64,000 nucleotides of DNA from Deltaproteobacteria bacterium (GCA_019912665.1 JAIOIE010000006.1:434001-498000); one strand, 5' to 3'. Counted from the stretch's first letter, positions 50,801-60,912 are shown. The notes: a model not told the origin generated them from the sequence alone. Made by a program: numbers and translations.

Positions 50801-50821
50801 AAAAAAGGGGCCGTAGGCCCC
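50801..50821 (-). terminator. Rho-independent terminator of the chemotaxis operon
   Basis: On the minus strand GGGGCC-TAC-GGCCCC is followed by six T (50806-50801). It lies about 33 bp past the HDOD gene and closes the fliA/che/mot unit. Confidence 0.9.
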
Positions 50822-50853
50822 GGGAAGGTAAAGAAAACTATTGATAAAACAGG

Positions 50854-51720
50854 CTAATACAAGTCCGCGCTTTCGGCGAAGGCGAGTCTCACTTTCTCTT
50901 CGATCGCCTCTAAACCTTTCTTTTCAAGACCGAGCGATTCAGGCAGTCCGCCGTAGGATATCTCATCTCCGCCAGGTTTCCTCCATCCCATGCCAAACTT
51001 TTGGCACATGATGTCCGCCAGGGCTATCGTATTGACGAGGTTCAGGATGTTTTCATCATCAGAGGAAGCCCTCTTGACGTCAAAGCCGCGAATCAGATTT
51101 TCGAGGGACTCGGGAAAGCCCCACTTCTTGACTATATGGGCCCCGACATCCCTCTGGGAAAAATCAAAGTGCTCTTTCTCCGCGGCTTCGAACGGGACCG
51201 CATCGTTATACACGCTCTGCATCATGAGCGCGAACTTCTCGGGAAACTCGTTATTCAGCACCACTTTGCCCACGTCATGGAGTAGGCCACCTATGAACGC
51301 GTCCTCCGGGTCTGAGCGGCGCGTATCCCTGGCTATGATGCTCGCCGCAACGGCGGCCCCTATCATCTGCTCCCATATGAGCTTCTCGGTGAGTCCGAAC
51401 CTCTTGTAGACGTTTTTCATCGAGGTTGCTACGACTATGTTCCTGACCGAGTTGAGCCCGAGCCTGAGTATCGCCTGGGTCGGGTTCTGGATGTTACGGT
51501 AGCTCCCGTAGAAGGCTGAATTGGCCACCTTCATTATCTTTGTGGTAAGCCCCGGGTCGGTGCTGATTATCTTCTTTATCTTCTCTATCGAGACATCCGG
51601 GTCGGCCATCATCCCGAGCACCCTCTGGGTCGTAGCCGGCAGGACCGGCAGGTCAAGGGTCCTGTTAATGACGTCTTCAAGGTTCCTGGATGATTGCATT
51701 GCGCTCTCCTTTTTATCCAT
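50854..51720 (-). CDS. HDOD domain protein
   Basis: 288 residues. The HDOD domain (about 20-215) starts LPVLPATTQRVLGMMADPDVSIEKIKKIISTDPGLTTKIMKVANSAFYGSYRNIQNPTQAILRLGLNSVRNIV. It retains an HD-like GGLLHDVGKVVL but lacks the full phosphodiesterase motif set of HD-GYP proteins. HDOD proteins act in signalling, often beside chemotaxis genes, without proven enzyme activity. It begins 1 nt after the MCP gene, so it is cotranscribed. Confidence 0.9.
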   Translation of the reverse strand: MDKKESAMQSSRNLEDVINRTLDLPVLPATTQRVLGMMADPDVSIEKIKKIISTDPGLTTKIMKVANSAFYGSYRNIQNPTQAILRLGLNSVRNIVVATSMKNVYKRFGLTEKLIWEQMIGAAVAASIIARDTRRSDPEDAFIGGLLHDVGKVVLNNEFPEKFALMMQSVYNDAVPFEAAEKEHFDFSQRDVGAHIVKKWGFPESLENLIRGFDVKRASSDDENILNLVNTIALADIMCQKFGMGWRKPGGDEISYGGLPESLGLEKKGLEAIEEKVRLAFAESADLY

Positions 51721-51721
51721 G

Positions 51722-53776
51722 TTAGATCGTCCCGGCGGCCTTCAGTTCACTGCTGAACTGCACGAAACTTCCGTCCGGCGCCTCTCTATTGTCGCCTGTC
51801 CTGGACGAGACCCGGAAATGCGAGACGAGCTCATTCAAATCCCCGGCGAGCCGGGCCATTTCATTGGTCGCTTTGGTCACCTCTTCTATCGCGTATGCGT
51901 TGGACCTTGCGACTTCCGCGATCGAATCCATGTTCCGGGCTATTTCGTCGGCAGTCGAGCTCTGCTCCTCGGCCGATGTGGCTATATGGGCGATACGGTC
52001 CGTGACGTTCTCCACCCCCGTGACAATCTGCTTTAGGGCGCTTCCGGCGCTGTTCGCGAGGGAGACCCCGTTCTCGACCTTCTTAGAGCCATCGGACATG
52101 GCCGAGACGGCCTTGCCAGTCTCTCCCTGTATAGCGCTTATCATCCCGCTTATTTCCTTGGTGGCCTTTGTCGTCCTTTCGGCGAGCTTCCTAACCTCGT
52201 CCGCTACCACGGCAAAGCCCCTGCCCTGCTCGCCGGCCCTCGCCGCCTCTATCGCCGCGTTGAGCGCAAGAAGGTTAGTCTGGTCGGCGATATCGTTTAT
52301 GACCGATATTATGGTCCCTATGTCCTCAGAGCTCCTGTCGAGGCTTTTTATGGTGTCTGAAGTCGCCCTGGTGGCCCGCGCTACCTCCATCATGGCCGAA
52401 ATGGCATTTGAGACGATGCTCCCTCCCTCGAGCGCTATTTCCTGGGCGGCTTTTGCCGATTCCGAGACTTGCTGTGAGTTTCGCGCGACTTCGATTACGG
52501 TGGCGTTCATCTCCTCCATGGCGGTCGCGACCTGCGTTGTCTGAGAAGACTGCCTCCCAGCGCCTTCCGACATCTGTGCGGCCGAGACGGAGAGCTCTTC
52601 GGAGGCCGAAGCCAGGTGGCTGGAGGTCTCGGCTATTTTGCCGATGAGGGCGGATATCTGCTCGCCTATTCTATCAGTGCTCCTGCCGAGCGCCAATACC
52701 TCATCCTTTGCCTCCATTCCCATGAAGGCCGGTTCCAATCCGGTCCTTCTCGTGAGATCGCCAGCGGCAAAATTTTCGATTGTCCCGGCAATCTTCCCGA
52801 GCGGCTCAAGAACGCGCCTGTTTATCGCCCACATGAAGAAGGCTCCGCAGGCTACTGAAATCAGTATCGAGGCTGCGATGAGCGCCATGCCCTTTAATGC
52901 GCCGCTCCATGCGCTTGAGACTATCGCACCCGAAAGCCTTTCGCATGTGCCAGCGACTTGAGGAAGGTGCCTGGAAGTGATGACTTTCGACAGGGCAGCG
53001 AATTCGTCCTTGCTCCTTACCGCGCCGGCGATAAGCCCTTTCCTTTCGGCCCAGAGCGAGTCTATCTGGCCGAATATCCGGTCAAGCTCCCTGCCTGAAG
53101 CGGGCCTGATGCCAAGTGAAGCAGAGCCGTTCCGGAGGATATCGAGTTCCTTATCGAACTCGTCCGATGCGGCTTCCAGCTCCGTGGCTATGTGCTGCGT
53201 GTCGTAGTCGGCCCTGGCGTAGCGCTCGATGAGAAACGCGAGCCTCGCGTTTATTTCCCTGAGCGAGCCCGCCATTTCGATGTGTCTTGCATACGAAGTG
53301 TCGCGGAGGTGAAGCAGTTCGCTTCCGAGCTCTTTAAGCATCCCGGCGGCCGGGCCGGTCCCGTCCTCAATCTCCACCATTGCCGAGGCGAGCCTTTCGC
53401 CGCTCCTTGCGGCCTCGTCAAGTGCGGCGCCCATGGAGCGCCATGCGTCGGAAAGGGACTTAAGCTCCTCACTTTCAACTCCAGGGCTTTCGTCCTTGAG
53501 CGCGCCGAGTAGCTCGCCAAACTCCGTCTTTTTGGAATTCAGGAGCCGCTCAATGTCATCGCCGCCGCGGAGGGTGCGCCTGTCAAGGAGCTCCGCCATC
53601 TCGACGGCCCTGGTCTTCAAGTCCCCGGCGATTTCCACCTGGGCATATTTGTTGCCGAGCCCGTTCACTACGAAGTAGACGACAGGCAGCTGAAGAAGGA
53701 GCACGAAAAGGAGGAAGGCGTAGCTTCCGAGGAACCTCGACCTTACGGTTCCGAAAATTTCAAGCACCTTTCTCAT
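51722..53776 (-). CDS. Methyl-accepting chemotaxis protein
   Basis: 684 residues. TM1 is about 14-36 ([22 protein letters not shown]). A long helical periplasmic sensor (about 37-300) follows. TM2 is about 302-322 ([22 protein letters not shown]), followed by HAMP. The cytoplasmic hairpin tip reads [41 protein letters not shown], the CheA/CheW contact. The C-terminus ends without an NWETF pentapeptide. The ligand is unknown. It overlaps cheW by 4 bp, which suggests it is the receptor dedicated to this system. Confidence 0.95.
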   Translation of the reverse strand: MRKVLEIFGTVRSRFLGSYAFLLFVLLLQLPVVYFVVNGLGNKYAQVEIAGDLKTRAVEMAELLDRRTLRGGDDIERLLNSKKTEFGELLGALKDESPGVESEELKSLSDAWRSMGAALDEAARSGERLASAMVEIEDGTGPAAGMLKELGSELLHLRDTSYARHIEMAGSLREINARLAFLIERYARADYDTQHIATELEAASDEFDKELDILRNGSASLGIRPASGRELDRIFGQIDSLWAERKGLIAGAVRSKDEFAALSKVITSRHLPQVAGTCERLSGAIVSSAWSGALKGMALIAASILISVACGAFFMWAINRRVLEPLGKIAGTIENFAAGDLTRRTGLEPAFMGMEAKDEVLALGRSTDRIGEQISALIGKIAETSSHLASASEELSVSAAQMSEGAGRQSSQTTQVATAMEEMNATVIEVARNSQQVSESAKAAQEIALEGGSIVSNAISAMMEVARATRATSDTIKSLDRSSEDIGTIISVINDIADQTNLLALNAAIEAARAGEQGRGFAVVADEVRKLAERTTKATKEISGMISAIQGETGKAVSAMSDGSKKVENGVSLANSAGSALKQIVTGVENVTDRIAHIATSAEEQSSTADEIARNMDSIAEVARSNAYAIEEVTKATNEMARLAGDLNELVSHFRVSSRTGDNREAPDGSFVQFSSELKAAGTI

Positions 53777-54252
53777 GCAACCGCCGTCAAAGCGTCCTTT
53801 TCATTCCTTGAAAGGACTTTCTCGACATCAAGCAGGATAAGGAGCCTTCCGTCCAGCTTGCCCACCCCTTTGATGTACTCGGATTCAACGCCGGTAACCA
53901 TCTCCGGGGGCGCCTCGACCCTGTCGGCCGGAAGCCTCAGGACCTCGGAGACCGCGTCGACCTTTAGCCCTACGGTCTTATTATCGACCTCGACGACTAT
54001 TATCCTGGTCTCGTTCGTCATCTCGTCCGTCCCGAGCCCGAACCTTTTCCGGAGATCCAGGACCGGTATGACCTTGCCACGAAGGTTTATCACTCCGTCG
54101 ACGAAATCCGGGGTCTTTGGGACCCTTGTAAGCTCCATGTGCCGGATTATCTCCTGCACCCGGAGAATGTCGAGTGAAAACTCCTCTCGTCCGAGCCTGA
54201 AAGTGACCAGCTGGAGCACCTCTCTTGCGTCGAGATCCTTTTTCGCATCCAT
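53773..54252 (-). CDS. cheW: Chemotaxis coupling protein CheW
   Basis: 159 residues. [61 protein letters not shown] is the canonical CheW SH3-like half, and [28 protein letters not shown] the other. It links the MCP to CheA. ATG 54252 is preceded by GGGAGG; the frame runs 11 codons further upstream without a signal. Confidence 0.95.
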   Translation of the reverse strand: MDAKKDLDAREVLQLVTFRLGREEFSLDILRVQEIIRHMELTRVPKTPDFVDGVINLRGKVIPVLDLRKRFGLGTDEMTNETRIIVVEVDNKTVGLKVDAVSEVLRLPADRVEAPPEMVTGVESEYIKGVGKLDGRLLILLDVEKVLSRNEKDALTAVA

Positions 54253-54338
54253 TTGAACCTCCCATACGGCCGCTTTAGCGCGCACCCTTCTAATCGGCTG
54301 GTGTTTGCGGAAACTTGAGGCCCCTTGCGGGGCGCGGG

Positions 54339-55058
54339 TTATAACGGCTGCAGGTCCGGGCTGTGCACCATTATGTCGACCCTCCTGTTTTTCAGCCTGC
54401 CTGAGGGCGTGTCGTTCGTGTCTATGGGCCTGTACTCGCCGAAACCTATCGCGGAAAGCTTCCTCGGGTCGTGGTTGTGCTTATCGATGAAGTACTTGAG
54501 TATCTTGAGCGACCTGGCGCTGGAGAGGTCCCAGTTGGAAGGGAAGCGCTCGGTGGATATGGGTATGTTGTCCGTATGCCCCTCTATCCTCATGCTGTTG
54601 GGCATGTCAACCAGCGCCCTTGCGACCTCGTCTATTACCGGAAGGCCCTCGTCCAGGAGCTTGTCGCTGCCGGGCTCGAAAAGCATCCCCTCGGAAATCC
54701 TGATGGTCACCTTCTGCTCCTCGAATATGAGCGTGAGCTTCTGGTTCTCCTGCAGCTCCCGGAGGGCGGCCTGGATCTTTTCGTAGTTGTTGGTGTGCAT
54801 GTCCTTGAACTCGTCCCTGACCTGGGCGCGCTGGTCCCTTACGAACTTCGGGCCCTCCTGCATGCGGGTCGAGGTGAAAAGGGTAGGGTTGAAGGCGATG
54901 GCGAGGGATTCGCTCATTATCCTGAACTTGCCCTCGTTCACGGAGGAGATGGCGTACATGCTCGTGAAAAACGCGAAAAGGAGCGTTATGAAGTCCGCGT
55001 AGGAGACGAGCCAGCGCTCGTGGTTCTCATGCTCCTCGTGTTTTTTCTTCCTGGCCAT
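54339..55058 (-). CDS. motB: Flagellar stator protein MotB
   Basis: 239 residues. One membrane helix (about 17-38, WLVSYADFITLLFAFFTSMYAI) holds the proton-binding Asp22. The C-terminal OmpA-like peptidoglycan-binding domain includes GHTDNIPISTERFPSNWDLSSARSLKILKYFI. It anchors the stator to the wall. The His/Glu/Lys-rich N-terminus (KKKHEEHENHE) is cytoplasmic. It lies 1 nt after motA. Confidence 0.95.
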   Translation of the reverse strand: MARKKKHEEHENHERWLVSYADFITLLFAFFTSMYAISSVNEGKFRIMSESLAIAFNPTLFTSTRMQEGPKFVRDQRAQVRDEFKDMHTNNYEKIQAALRELQENQKLTLIFEEQKVTIRISEGMLFEPGSDKLLDEGLPVIDEVARALVDMPNSMRIEGHTDNIPISTERFPSNWDLSSARSLKILKYFIDKHNHDPRKLSAIGFGEYRPIDTNDTPSGRLKNRRVDIMVHSPDLQPL

Positions 55059-55059
55059 C

Positions 55060-55815
55060 CTATTTCCTCTGGGACTCCCTCAGGAAGCCGACAAGCTTCT
55101 CCTCGACCCTCCTCGGGTTTTCGCCTTCCGAAAGGGATATGAGCCCCTCTACAGCCATCTCCTGCGCGATCACCTGCTCGCGTATCTTCATCTTTATCTT
55201 GCCCGCGACAGGCAGGTAAACGAGGTTCGCGGAGGCAACACCGTAGACCGTGGCGACGAAGGCGACCGCTATGCCGGCGCCGAGCTTCGAGGGGTCCGAG
55301 AGGTTCTCCATTACGTGGATGAGCCCGAGCACGGCGCCTATGATGCCGATGGTGGGGGCGTAGCCCCCGGCCGACTCGAACACCTTGGCGGATGTGAGGT
55401 TATATTCCTCGGTATGCGCTATGTCTATCTCCAGTATCTCGCGGGTCAGCTTGGGCTCGGCCCCGTCCACCACGAGCTGCAGGCCCTTCCGGAGGAAAGG
55501 GTCATCGACCTTCTTTATGCTCGACTCGAGCGCAAGGAGGCCGTCCTTGCGGGCGGTAGCCGAAAGGTCCGCTATGAGCTTGATTACCGTGTAAGGGTCG
55601 CTAGTCTTCTGGAATAGCGCGAGCCTTGCGTTCTTGAGCGCGAGGACAAAGACGTTTAGCGGGTAATTGACGAGGACCGCGCCGAGGGTCCCGCCGAAGA
55701 CGATGACGGCCGCCGCCACCTGCGCAATCGAGCCGAGGTGTCCGCCTTCGAGCACCATGCCGCCGAGTACGGCTCCGAAGCCGATGACGAGCCCGATTAT
55801 AGTCAATATATCCAT
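55060..55815 (-). CDS. motA: Flagellar stator protein MotA
   Basis: 251 residues with four membrane helices (MDILTIIGLVIGFGAVLGGMVL; VAAAVIVFGGTLGAVLV; APTIGIIGAVLGLIHVM; VAFVATVYGVASANLVYLPVAGKI). Both functional prolines are present (YAPTIG and YLPVAG). The large cytoplasmic loop with the charged rotor-contact region is intact. With MotB it forms the proton-driven stator. Confidence 0.96.
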   Translation of the reverse strand: MDILTIIGLVIGFGAVLGGMVLEGGHLGSIAQVAAAVIVFGGTLGAVLVNYPLNVFVLALKNARLALFQKTSDPYTVIKLIADLSATARKDGLLALESSIKKVDDPFLRKGLQLVVDGAEPKLTREILEIDIAHTEEYNLTSAKVFESAGGYAPTIGIIGAVLGLIHVMENLSDPSKLGAGIAVAFVATVYGVASANLVYLPVAGKIKMKIREQVIAQEMAVEGLISLSEGENPRRVEEKLVGFLRESQRK

Positions 55816-55831
55816 TAAGCCGGTACTCCCG

Positions 55832-56884
55832 TCAGATCATATTTATTATTTCAGCTGCTATGAGCTCGAGCGGAACGACCTTGTCGGCCAGCCCGGCCTC
55901 GATTACCGATTTCGGCATCCCGTAGACCGTGCAGGTGTGCTCGTCCTGGGCAATGGTCTTTCCGCCCTTTTCCTTTATGAGCCTCATGCCCTCCCTGCCG
56001 TCGCTCCCCATTCCGGTAAGTATCACTCCGAGCGACCTCCCCGGATAGCTCTCGGCGACCGAAGACATGGAGATGTCGATGGAGGGCCTGTACATGGCGT
56101 CCCTGGGCTCGTTATCGACCTGGAAGAAGAACTCCGTAAGCCCCTTCCTCCTTACCCTCGTCTGAAGGCCTCCGGGCGAGATGAAGACCTTGCCAAAGCC
56201 GACGCTCTCGCCGTTTTCGGCCTCCTTGACCGGGAGCTTGCAGACCTCGTTCATCCTCTCGGCGAAAGCCCCGGTGAACATCCTGGGCATATGGACCGAA
56301 ACGAGTATGCTCGTGTCGAGGCCCGCCGGCAGGTTCGCAAGGACGGCCTGGACGGCCCTCGGCCCGCCTGTCGACGCCCCGATCGAGATAAAGCCGATCT
56401 TCAGGCTCGCGAGCCCCTTTTTCACGACCGGGACGGGCGGCTGGACCCCGGGTTTTGCGGTCCGGAGCGAGACGAAATGGTGCTTCCTCCTCGCTATCGC
56501 CTTGACCTTGGTGATGAGCTCGTCCTGTATTTTCATGAGGTCCAGAGCGGACGTGACGAGGTTTTTCGAAATGTAATCGGCGGCGCCCTTGTCCATCGCC
56601 TCAAAGGTCGCCTTGGCCCCTTCCTTCGTAATCGAGCTCACCATCAGAATAGGGACCGGCATCCTTTCCATGAGAGCCTCTGTCGCCTCGAGCCCGTTCA
56701 TCTTCGGCATCTCGACGTCCATCGTGACTACGTCGGGCTTAAGCTCAAGCGCCATCGAAACGCCCTCTGCCCCGTCCCGCGCGGTCCCGGCGACCTCGAT
56801 GCCGGGGTCGGTCTCGAGCATCTGCTTCAAAACGCGCCTCATGAAGGCGGAATCGTCTACTACGAGCACCCTTATCTTGGACAT
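55832..56884 (-). CDS. cheB: Protein-glutamate methylesterase CheB
   Basis: 350 residues. The receiver domain has phospho-Asp56 in DVVTMDVEMPKMNG. The catalytic domain has GASTGGPRAV (Ser), VSVHMPRMFTGAFAERM (His) and GMGSDGREGMRL (Asp). It removes methyl groups from, or deamidates, MCP glutamates for adaptation, with CheR as the opposing enzyme. It lies 9 nt after the cheA 3' part. Confidence 0.96.
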   Translation of the reverse strand: MSKIRVLVVDDSAFMRRVLKQMLETDPGIEVAGTARDGAEGVSMALELKPDVVTMDVEMPKMNGLEATEALMERMPVPILMVSSITKEGAKATFEAMDKGAADYISKNLVTSALDLMKIQDELITKVKAIARRKHHFVSLRTAKPGVQPPVPVVKKGLASLKIGFISIGASTGGPRAVQAVLANLPAGLDTSILVSVHMPRMFTGAFAERMNEVCKLPVKEAENGESVGFGKVFISPGGLQTRVRRKGLTEFFFQVDNEPRDAMYRPSIDISMSSVAESYPGRSLGVILTGMGSDGREGMRLIKEKGGKTIAQDEHTCTVYGMPKSVIEAGLADKVVPLELIAAEIINMI

Positions 56885-56893
56885 TTCACTCCC

Positions 56894-58003
56894 TCAATGG
56901 ACATAGGCGCCCTTGGCCGACGTCAGGAGTCCCGCCATGTCGAGTATCAATATGACGTTGCCGTCGCCGGTGATGCAGGCCCCGGCAACTCCTTCTGTGC
57001 CCTTAAGGTACTCGCTCATGGACTTCATGACTATTTCCTCCTGGCCGTGGAGCCTGTCCACCAGGATCCCGAAGGACTTTTCGCCTATGCCTATGACTAC
57101 GATGTATTTCCATTCGGACTGCCTCGGCGTGTCCTTGCCGGAGACGAGAGCCCCGAGCCTCACAACCGGGACGACCTTGTCCCGTATATTTATGGCCTCC
57201 CTGCCCTCTATGGTCTTTATCTCGTCGCCGGTAACCCTTATGTTTTCTATCACGTTTGAAAGCGGTATCGCGTAGACCTCTCCGCCCGCTTCGACCGTAA
57301 GCGCCTGTATTATCGCCAGCGTAAGCGGGAGCCTGAAGACTATCCTCGTACCCTTTCCAACCTCGGAATCGATGGATATAGTGCCGTTTATGCGCGAGAT
57401 GTTCGTCTTTACCACGTCCATCCCAACGCCGCGGCCGGAGATGTTGCTCACCTCTTTCGCGGTCGAAAAGCCGGGCAGGAAGATAAGCCCAAGCGCGTCC
57501 CGTTCGGAGAGCCGCTCGGCCTCATCCGCGCCGATTATGCCCTTCTCGACAGCCGACCTTTTTACCGCCTCGGGGTCTATGCCCTTGCCGTCGTCGGAGA
57601 CGGAGACGATGATGTTCCTCCCCTCCTGGTATGCTGAAAGGGCAATCGTGCCGCACGGGGGCTTTCCTTTCGCGGCCCTCTCCTCGGGGAGCTCCATCCC
57701 GTGGTCCACGGCGTTCCTTATGAGGTGGACTAGCGGGTCGCCTATCTCCTCGATGACGGTCTTGTCCATCTCGGTCTCCTCGCCGCTCAAGACCAGTTCC
57801 GCCTGCTTTCCCGTCTGCCTCGCGAGGTCCCTGACCATTCTCGGGAACTTGTTGAAGACCTTGGCGATCGGCTGCATCCGAATCTTCATGACGCCGAGCT
57901 GGAGGTCCGATGTCACGAGGTCCAGCTGGGCTATCGCTTCGCCAACCTGTGATTGCAAAACGCCATCGATTCCGCTCTCGGAGAGCTTCGCCCCGAGCCT
58001 CAT
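56894..58003 (-). CDS. cheA: Chemotaxis kinase CheA, C-terminal part (separated by a frameshift)
   Basis: 369 residues from ATG 58003. They contain the end of the P3 dimerisation helices (MRLGAKLSESGIDGVLQSQ...), the P4 ATPase (DPLVHLIRNAVDHG N-box, DDGKGIDPEA, GRGVGMDVV G-boxes) and the P5 CheW-like domain. Coding similarity continues upstream in this frame to about 58085 (SIRVDIDRLDTVLNLAGELVLSRNRL), but there is no start codon there and a stop lies six codons before it. On its own this piece would lack half of P3 and the phosphoacceptor domain. It is best read as one gene with the 58075-58560 fragment. Confidence 0.9.
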   Translation of the reverse strand: MRLGAKLSESGIDGVLQSQVGEAIAQLDLVTSDLQLGVMKIRMQPIAKVFNKFPRMVRDLARQTGKQAELVLSGEETEMDKTVIEEIGDPLVHLIRNAVDHGMELPEERAAKGKPPCGTIALSAYQEGRNIIVSVSDDGKGIDPEAVKRSAVEKGIIGADEAERLSERDALGLIFLPGFSTAKEVSNISGRGVGMDVVKTNISRINGTISIDSEVGKGTRIVFRLPLTLAIIQALTVEAGGEVYAIPLSNVIENIRVTGDEIKTIEGREAINIRDKVVPVVRLGALVSGKDTPRQSEWKYIVVIGIGEKSFGILVDRLHGQEEIVMKSMSEYLKGTEGVAGACITGDGNVILILDMAGLLTSAKGAYVH

Positions 58004-58074
58004 AAGCCTGTTCCTCGAAAGGACCAGTTCGCCGGCAAGGTTAAGGACCGTATCAAGCCTGTCTATGTCGACCC

Positions 58075-58560
58075 TTATGGATCGGCCCTCGTCTGCTTAT
58101 GGTCCTCGTCCGCTGCCTGCTTATCGGGAAGAGCGGGCGCGCTTTCATCCTGAGGGACCGCAGCCTCCCCGCTCAGTATGCCTCCAAGGAGAGCCATGAC
58201 TCCGCTCGTGTCCTCTTTTTTCCCGTTCTTCTCGCGTATATTGGCGAGTATGACCCTTATCATGTCAACGGCGCGCAATATTGCGTCCATTACGGCCGGT
58301 GTCACTCTCATCTCGGATTTCCTGAGCTTATTGAGGACGTCCTCTGTAACGTGCGTGACCTCGACCATCTGGTCGAAACCAAGGAATCCGGCGGCGCCTT
58401 TTATCGTGTGGATGGACCTGAATATGTCGTTCAGGAGCGGCAGGTCGCCCGGATTTTTCTCGAGCTCCACGAACTTCTGGTCAAGGGTCTCCAGCGATTC
58501 CGCGGACTCGGCGATAAAATCGTTTATAATGTCGTCCATCTCATCCGTGGGGAAGGACAC
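58075..58560 (-). CDS. cheA: Chemotaxis kinase CheA, N-terminal P1 part (frameshifted)
   Basis: 161 residues. The P1 domain has the phosphoacceptor His in FRSIHTIKGAAGFLGF. A Pro/Asp linker follows and the frame stops at TAA 58075, just before the P3 helices resume in another frame. Adding one G to the run at 58086-58088 would join both parts into a CheA of about 550 residues with no P2 domain. GTG 58560 is used; ATG 58539 is possible. It could be a sequencing error, a real mutation, or recoding. Confidence 0.88.
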   Translation of the reverse strand: MSFPTDEMDDIINDFIAESAESLETLDQKFVELEKNPGDLPLLNDIFRSIHTIKGAAGFLGFDQMVEVTHVTEDVLNKLRKSEMRVTPAVMDAILRAVDMIRVILANIREKNGKKEDTSGVMALLGGILSGEAAVPQDESAPALPDKQAADEDHKQTRADP

Positions 58561-58634
58561 GGCTCATCCTCTCTCTTTAATGCCTTAAATTTCTGTTGTG
58601 ACCAACTTGGGCTTTTATAGCTTGCGGTTTATGG

Positions 58635-59216
58635 CTAGGAGCCGATCTCCTTAAGAAGCCGGTCCACCATGTCCTGGCTCGCAGGCGCTTCCTTCGGCTT
58701 CCTGGGCTCGCTTGCCTTTGCTGCCGCGCCGGTGTCCTCGAATCCGAAGCTCATTGCCACATCGACTATCTTCTGCTCCACCACCGAGAGCGATTTTATG
58801 ACCTTCGCCAGCTTCTGGCCGGTCAAGTCCTGGAAGGACATGAGGGCGAAGAGCTCGACCATCTCGCCCTTGCTCTTTGCGTTTATCATCTGCAGCTCGC
58901 TTATGAGGGCCGCTCCCTTGCCCGGGTCGGCTCCAGGCGCGACGGTCCACTCCGAGAGCGACTTCAAGGCAGTCCCTGCCTTGTCCTGCTCTGCCATGAG
59001 CCCCTCGACTATGTTCATTATCTTGTTGGCTGCGGTCTCCAGGTCGCCGGTAACGGACGAGAGCTGTGTCGAGGCCTCCGGGAACTGCTCGGACCCCATC
59101 TTGACCGTCGTCTCGATGGTGTCAATGCCCTGCCTTGTCTTGTCTATGAACTTTGCGAGGCCCGTAAGCTCCTCGCGTATCTTGTTCATCACGCCGCTCC
59201 ATTCCCTCTGGGTCAT
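58635..59216 (-). CDS. cheZ: CheY-phosphate phosphatase CheZ
   Basis: 193 residues, helical. LMSFQDLTGQKLAKVIKSL contains the CheZ active-site motif (Asp and Gln in QDLTGQ). The C-terminal helix DMVDRLLKEIG is the CheY-binding tail. It dephosphorylates CheY-P and shortens the signal. GGAGG precedes ATG 59216. The N-terminal helical bundle resembles the long CheZ hairpin. Confidence 0.92.
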   Translation of the reverse strand: MTQREWSGVMNKIREELTGLAKFIDKTRQGIDTIETTVKMGSEQFPEASTQLSSVTGDLETAANKIMNIVEGLMAEQDKAGTALKSLSEWTVAPGADPGKGAALISELQMINAKSKGEMVELFALMSFQDLTGQKLAKVIKSLSVVEQKIVDVAMSFGFEDTGAAAKASEPRKPKEAPASQDMVDRLLKEIGS

Positions 59217-59254
59217 CTCATTCCTCCGTAGTAAATATTATGCGCCTAGGGCGT

Positions 59255-59647
59255 TTATTGCTGGTTTACCTTCTGAAGGATAAGGTCTATCCTCTCCTTG
59301 AGCGCAGCCGCCGTAAATGGTTTCACTATGTAATTATTCACGCCGGCTTGAACGGCGCTCACGATGTTCTCCTTCGCCGCCTCCGCCGTCACCATCAGGA
59401 CCGGGGTGTCCTTGAGCGCGCCGTCCGACCTTATGGCCTTCAAAAGCTCTATCCCGGGCATGTTCGGCATGTTCCAGTCCGTAACGACGAAGTCGAATTT
59501 GGCGGCCCTCAGCTTCTCAAGGGCGGTCGTGCCGTCGTCGGCCTCCTCGACGTTGTTATAGCCGATCTCCCGCAGGATGTTCTTTATTATCCTCCTCATG
59601 GTGGAGAAGTCGTCCACTACGAGTATTTTCATGTTCTGGTCCAGCAT
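59255..59647 (-). CDS. cheY: Chemotaxis response regulator CheY
   Basis: 130 residues, single receiver domain. Phospho-Asp57 lies in [46 protein letters not shown] gives the Thr and Lys switch residues. The sequence follows proteobacterial CheY closely. It is encoded next to cheZ. CheY-P would bind the motor switch. Confidence 0.96.
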   Translation of the reverse strand: MLDQNMKILVVDDFSTMRRIIKNILREIGYNNVEEADDGTTALEKLRAAKFDFVVTDWNMPNMPGIELLKAIRSDGALKDTPVLMVTAEAAKENIVSAVQAGVNNYIVKPFTAAALKERIDLILQKVNQQ

Positions 59648-59681
59648 CCGGCCCTCCTCTTTATATCGAAATGGAATCAGT

Positions 59682-60044
59682 TCATATCAGTTTTTCGATC
59701 TCGTAAAGAAGCCTTTGCGGCGATATGGGCTTGGAGAGATAGGTCGTGACCCCCGCCTCCAGGCCCATTTTCCTGTCCGCCTCGCCGGCTTCCGTGGTTA
59801 TCATTATTATCGGGATTTCCCTGTAGGCGTCCTGCCCCCGGAGGCTTTTCGAGAGCTCGTATCCGTCCATCTGGGGCATGTTGAGGTCTGTGACGATAAG
59901 GTCTATGGGGCTCGTGGCCATGAGTTCCAGCGCCTCTATCCCGTTCGACGCGCTTATTATCTTGTACCCCTTCTCCTTGATGATGTAGGACAGGAGTTTC
60001 CTCGTCGTGTCGCAGTCGTCGACTACAAGAATTTTCTTCTCCAT
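59682..60044 (-). CDS. Single-domain response regulator (second CheY-like)
   Basis: 120 residues. Phospho-Asp53 is in [20 protein letters not shown]; Thr and Lys lie in [28 protein letters not shown]. It is less like the motor-binding CheY than its neighbour and could be a phosphate sink for CheA or a regulator of another target. It is encoded between cheR and cheY. Confidence 0.92.
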   Translation of the reverse strand: MEKKILVVDDCDTTRKLLSYIIKEKGYKIISASNGIEALELMATSPIDLIVTDLNMPQMDGYELSKSLRGQDAYREIPIIMITTEAGEADRKMGLEAGVTTYLSKPISPQRLLYEIEKLI

Positions 60045-60060
60045 GCTACGGCCCCTTGAA

Positions 60061-60912
60061 TCAGATTTTTTTATAGACTACCGAGCGCTCCACGCTCACC
60101 GGCCTGAAGAGCCTTGTTATGCTGTGAAGCGATTCCGAAAACCCGACGAGCAGGTACCCGCCTTTTTCCATGCTGTCGTAGAGGTGGCCAATCGCCTTTT
60201 TCTTGGACGCGTCGTCGAAATAAATGAGCACGTTCCTGCAGAAGACTATGTCCATGCCTCGGACCATCCTGGTCTCGTTCGCCTCGACAAGGTTTATCTT
60301 CTTGTATCGGACGAGCGAGCGCGCCTTGCCGTTTATCGTGTACGTGTCGCCGTTGCCGGTAAAGTACTTCCTTATGTACTCCTCCGGCGTGTTCCTGAGC
60401 GAATACTTTTCATATACCCCGGCGGCGGCCTTGAGGACGCCGTCGCTTATGTCGCTCCCGAGTATGTCGACGTTCCAGCCCCTCAGCACCACCCCGTCCT
60501 CGTGGAGCATCATGGAGATGGTCAGCGGCTCCTCGCCCGTCGAGCAGGCGGCGCTCCAGATCCTGATGTTCCTGTCGGAGGTCCTGGACTTCTCCTCTAT
60601 CACCTTTGAGACCACGCCTTTTCTGAACGCCTCCAGCTGGGGGCCGTCCCTGAAAAAACTCGTCTCGTTCGTGACGATCGAATTGCATACCGCCTGAAGC
60701 TCGCGCTCCTTTTCGGCGTCGTATGTGAGGAAATAATAGTAGTCCTCGAAGGTCTTCAGGTCCTTCAGCTCAAGCCTTCTCGCGAGCCTCGTCTCCAGGA
60801 GATACTTCTTGTTCTCGGGGATGAAGATCCCCGACCGTTTGTAGACGATATCCCTGAGGAGAAAAAAAGTCTCGTCGGAGAGCTTTGGCTTATTTATTCC
60901 CAAAGTCAGCAT
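60061..60912 (-). CDS. cheR: Chemotaxis methyltransferase CheR
   Basis: 283 residues. The N-terminal helical domain (DETFFLLRDIVYKRSGIFIPENKKYLLETRLARRLELKDL) and the SAM-binding domain (RIWSAACSTGEEPLTISMML, MDIVFCRNVLIYFDDASKKKAI) are complete. It methylates MCP glutamates. It overlaps the HEAT-repeat gene by 7 bp. Confidence 0.95.
   Translation of the reverse strand: MLTLGINKPKLSDETFFLLRDIVYKRSGIFIPENKKYLLETRLARRLELKDLKTFEDYYYFLTYDAEKERELQAVCNSIVTNETSFFRDGPQLEAFRKGVVSKVIEEKSRTSDRNIRIWSAACSTGEEPLTISMMLHEDGVVLRGWNVDILGSDISDGVLKAAAGVYEKYSLRNTPEEYIRKYFTGNGDTYTINGKARSLVRYKKINLVEANETRMVRGMDIVFCRNVLIYFDDASKKKAIGHLYDSMEKGGYLLVGFSESLHSITRLFRPVSVERSVVYKKI

Noticed and set aside
55667..57259. 530-codon plus-strand frame over motA/cheB/cheA
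   Set aside because: Crosses three well-supported minus-strand genes and has the same shadow composition.
58086..58088. Programmed ribosomal frameshift in cheA
   Set aside because: No X-XXY-YYZ slippery heptamer or clear downstream structure; a base missing from the GGG run is simpler, so I do not annotate recoding.
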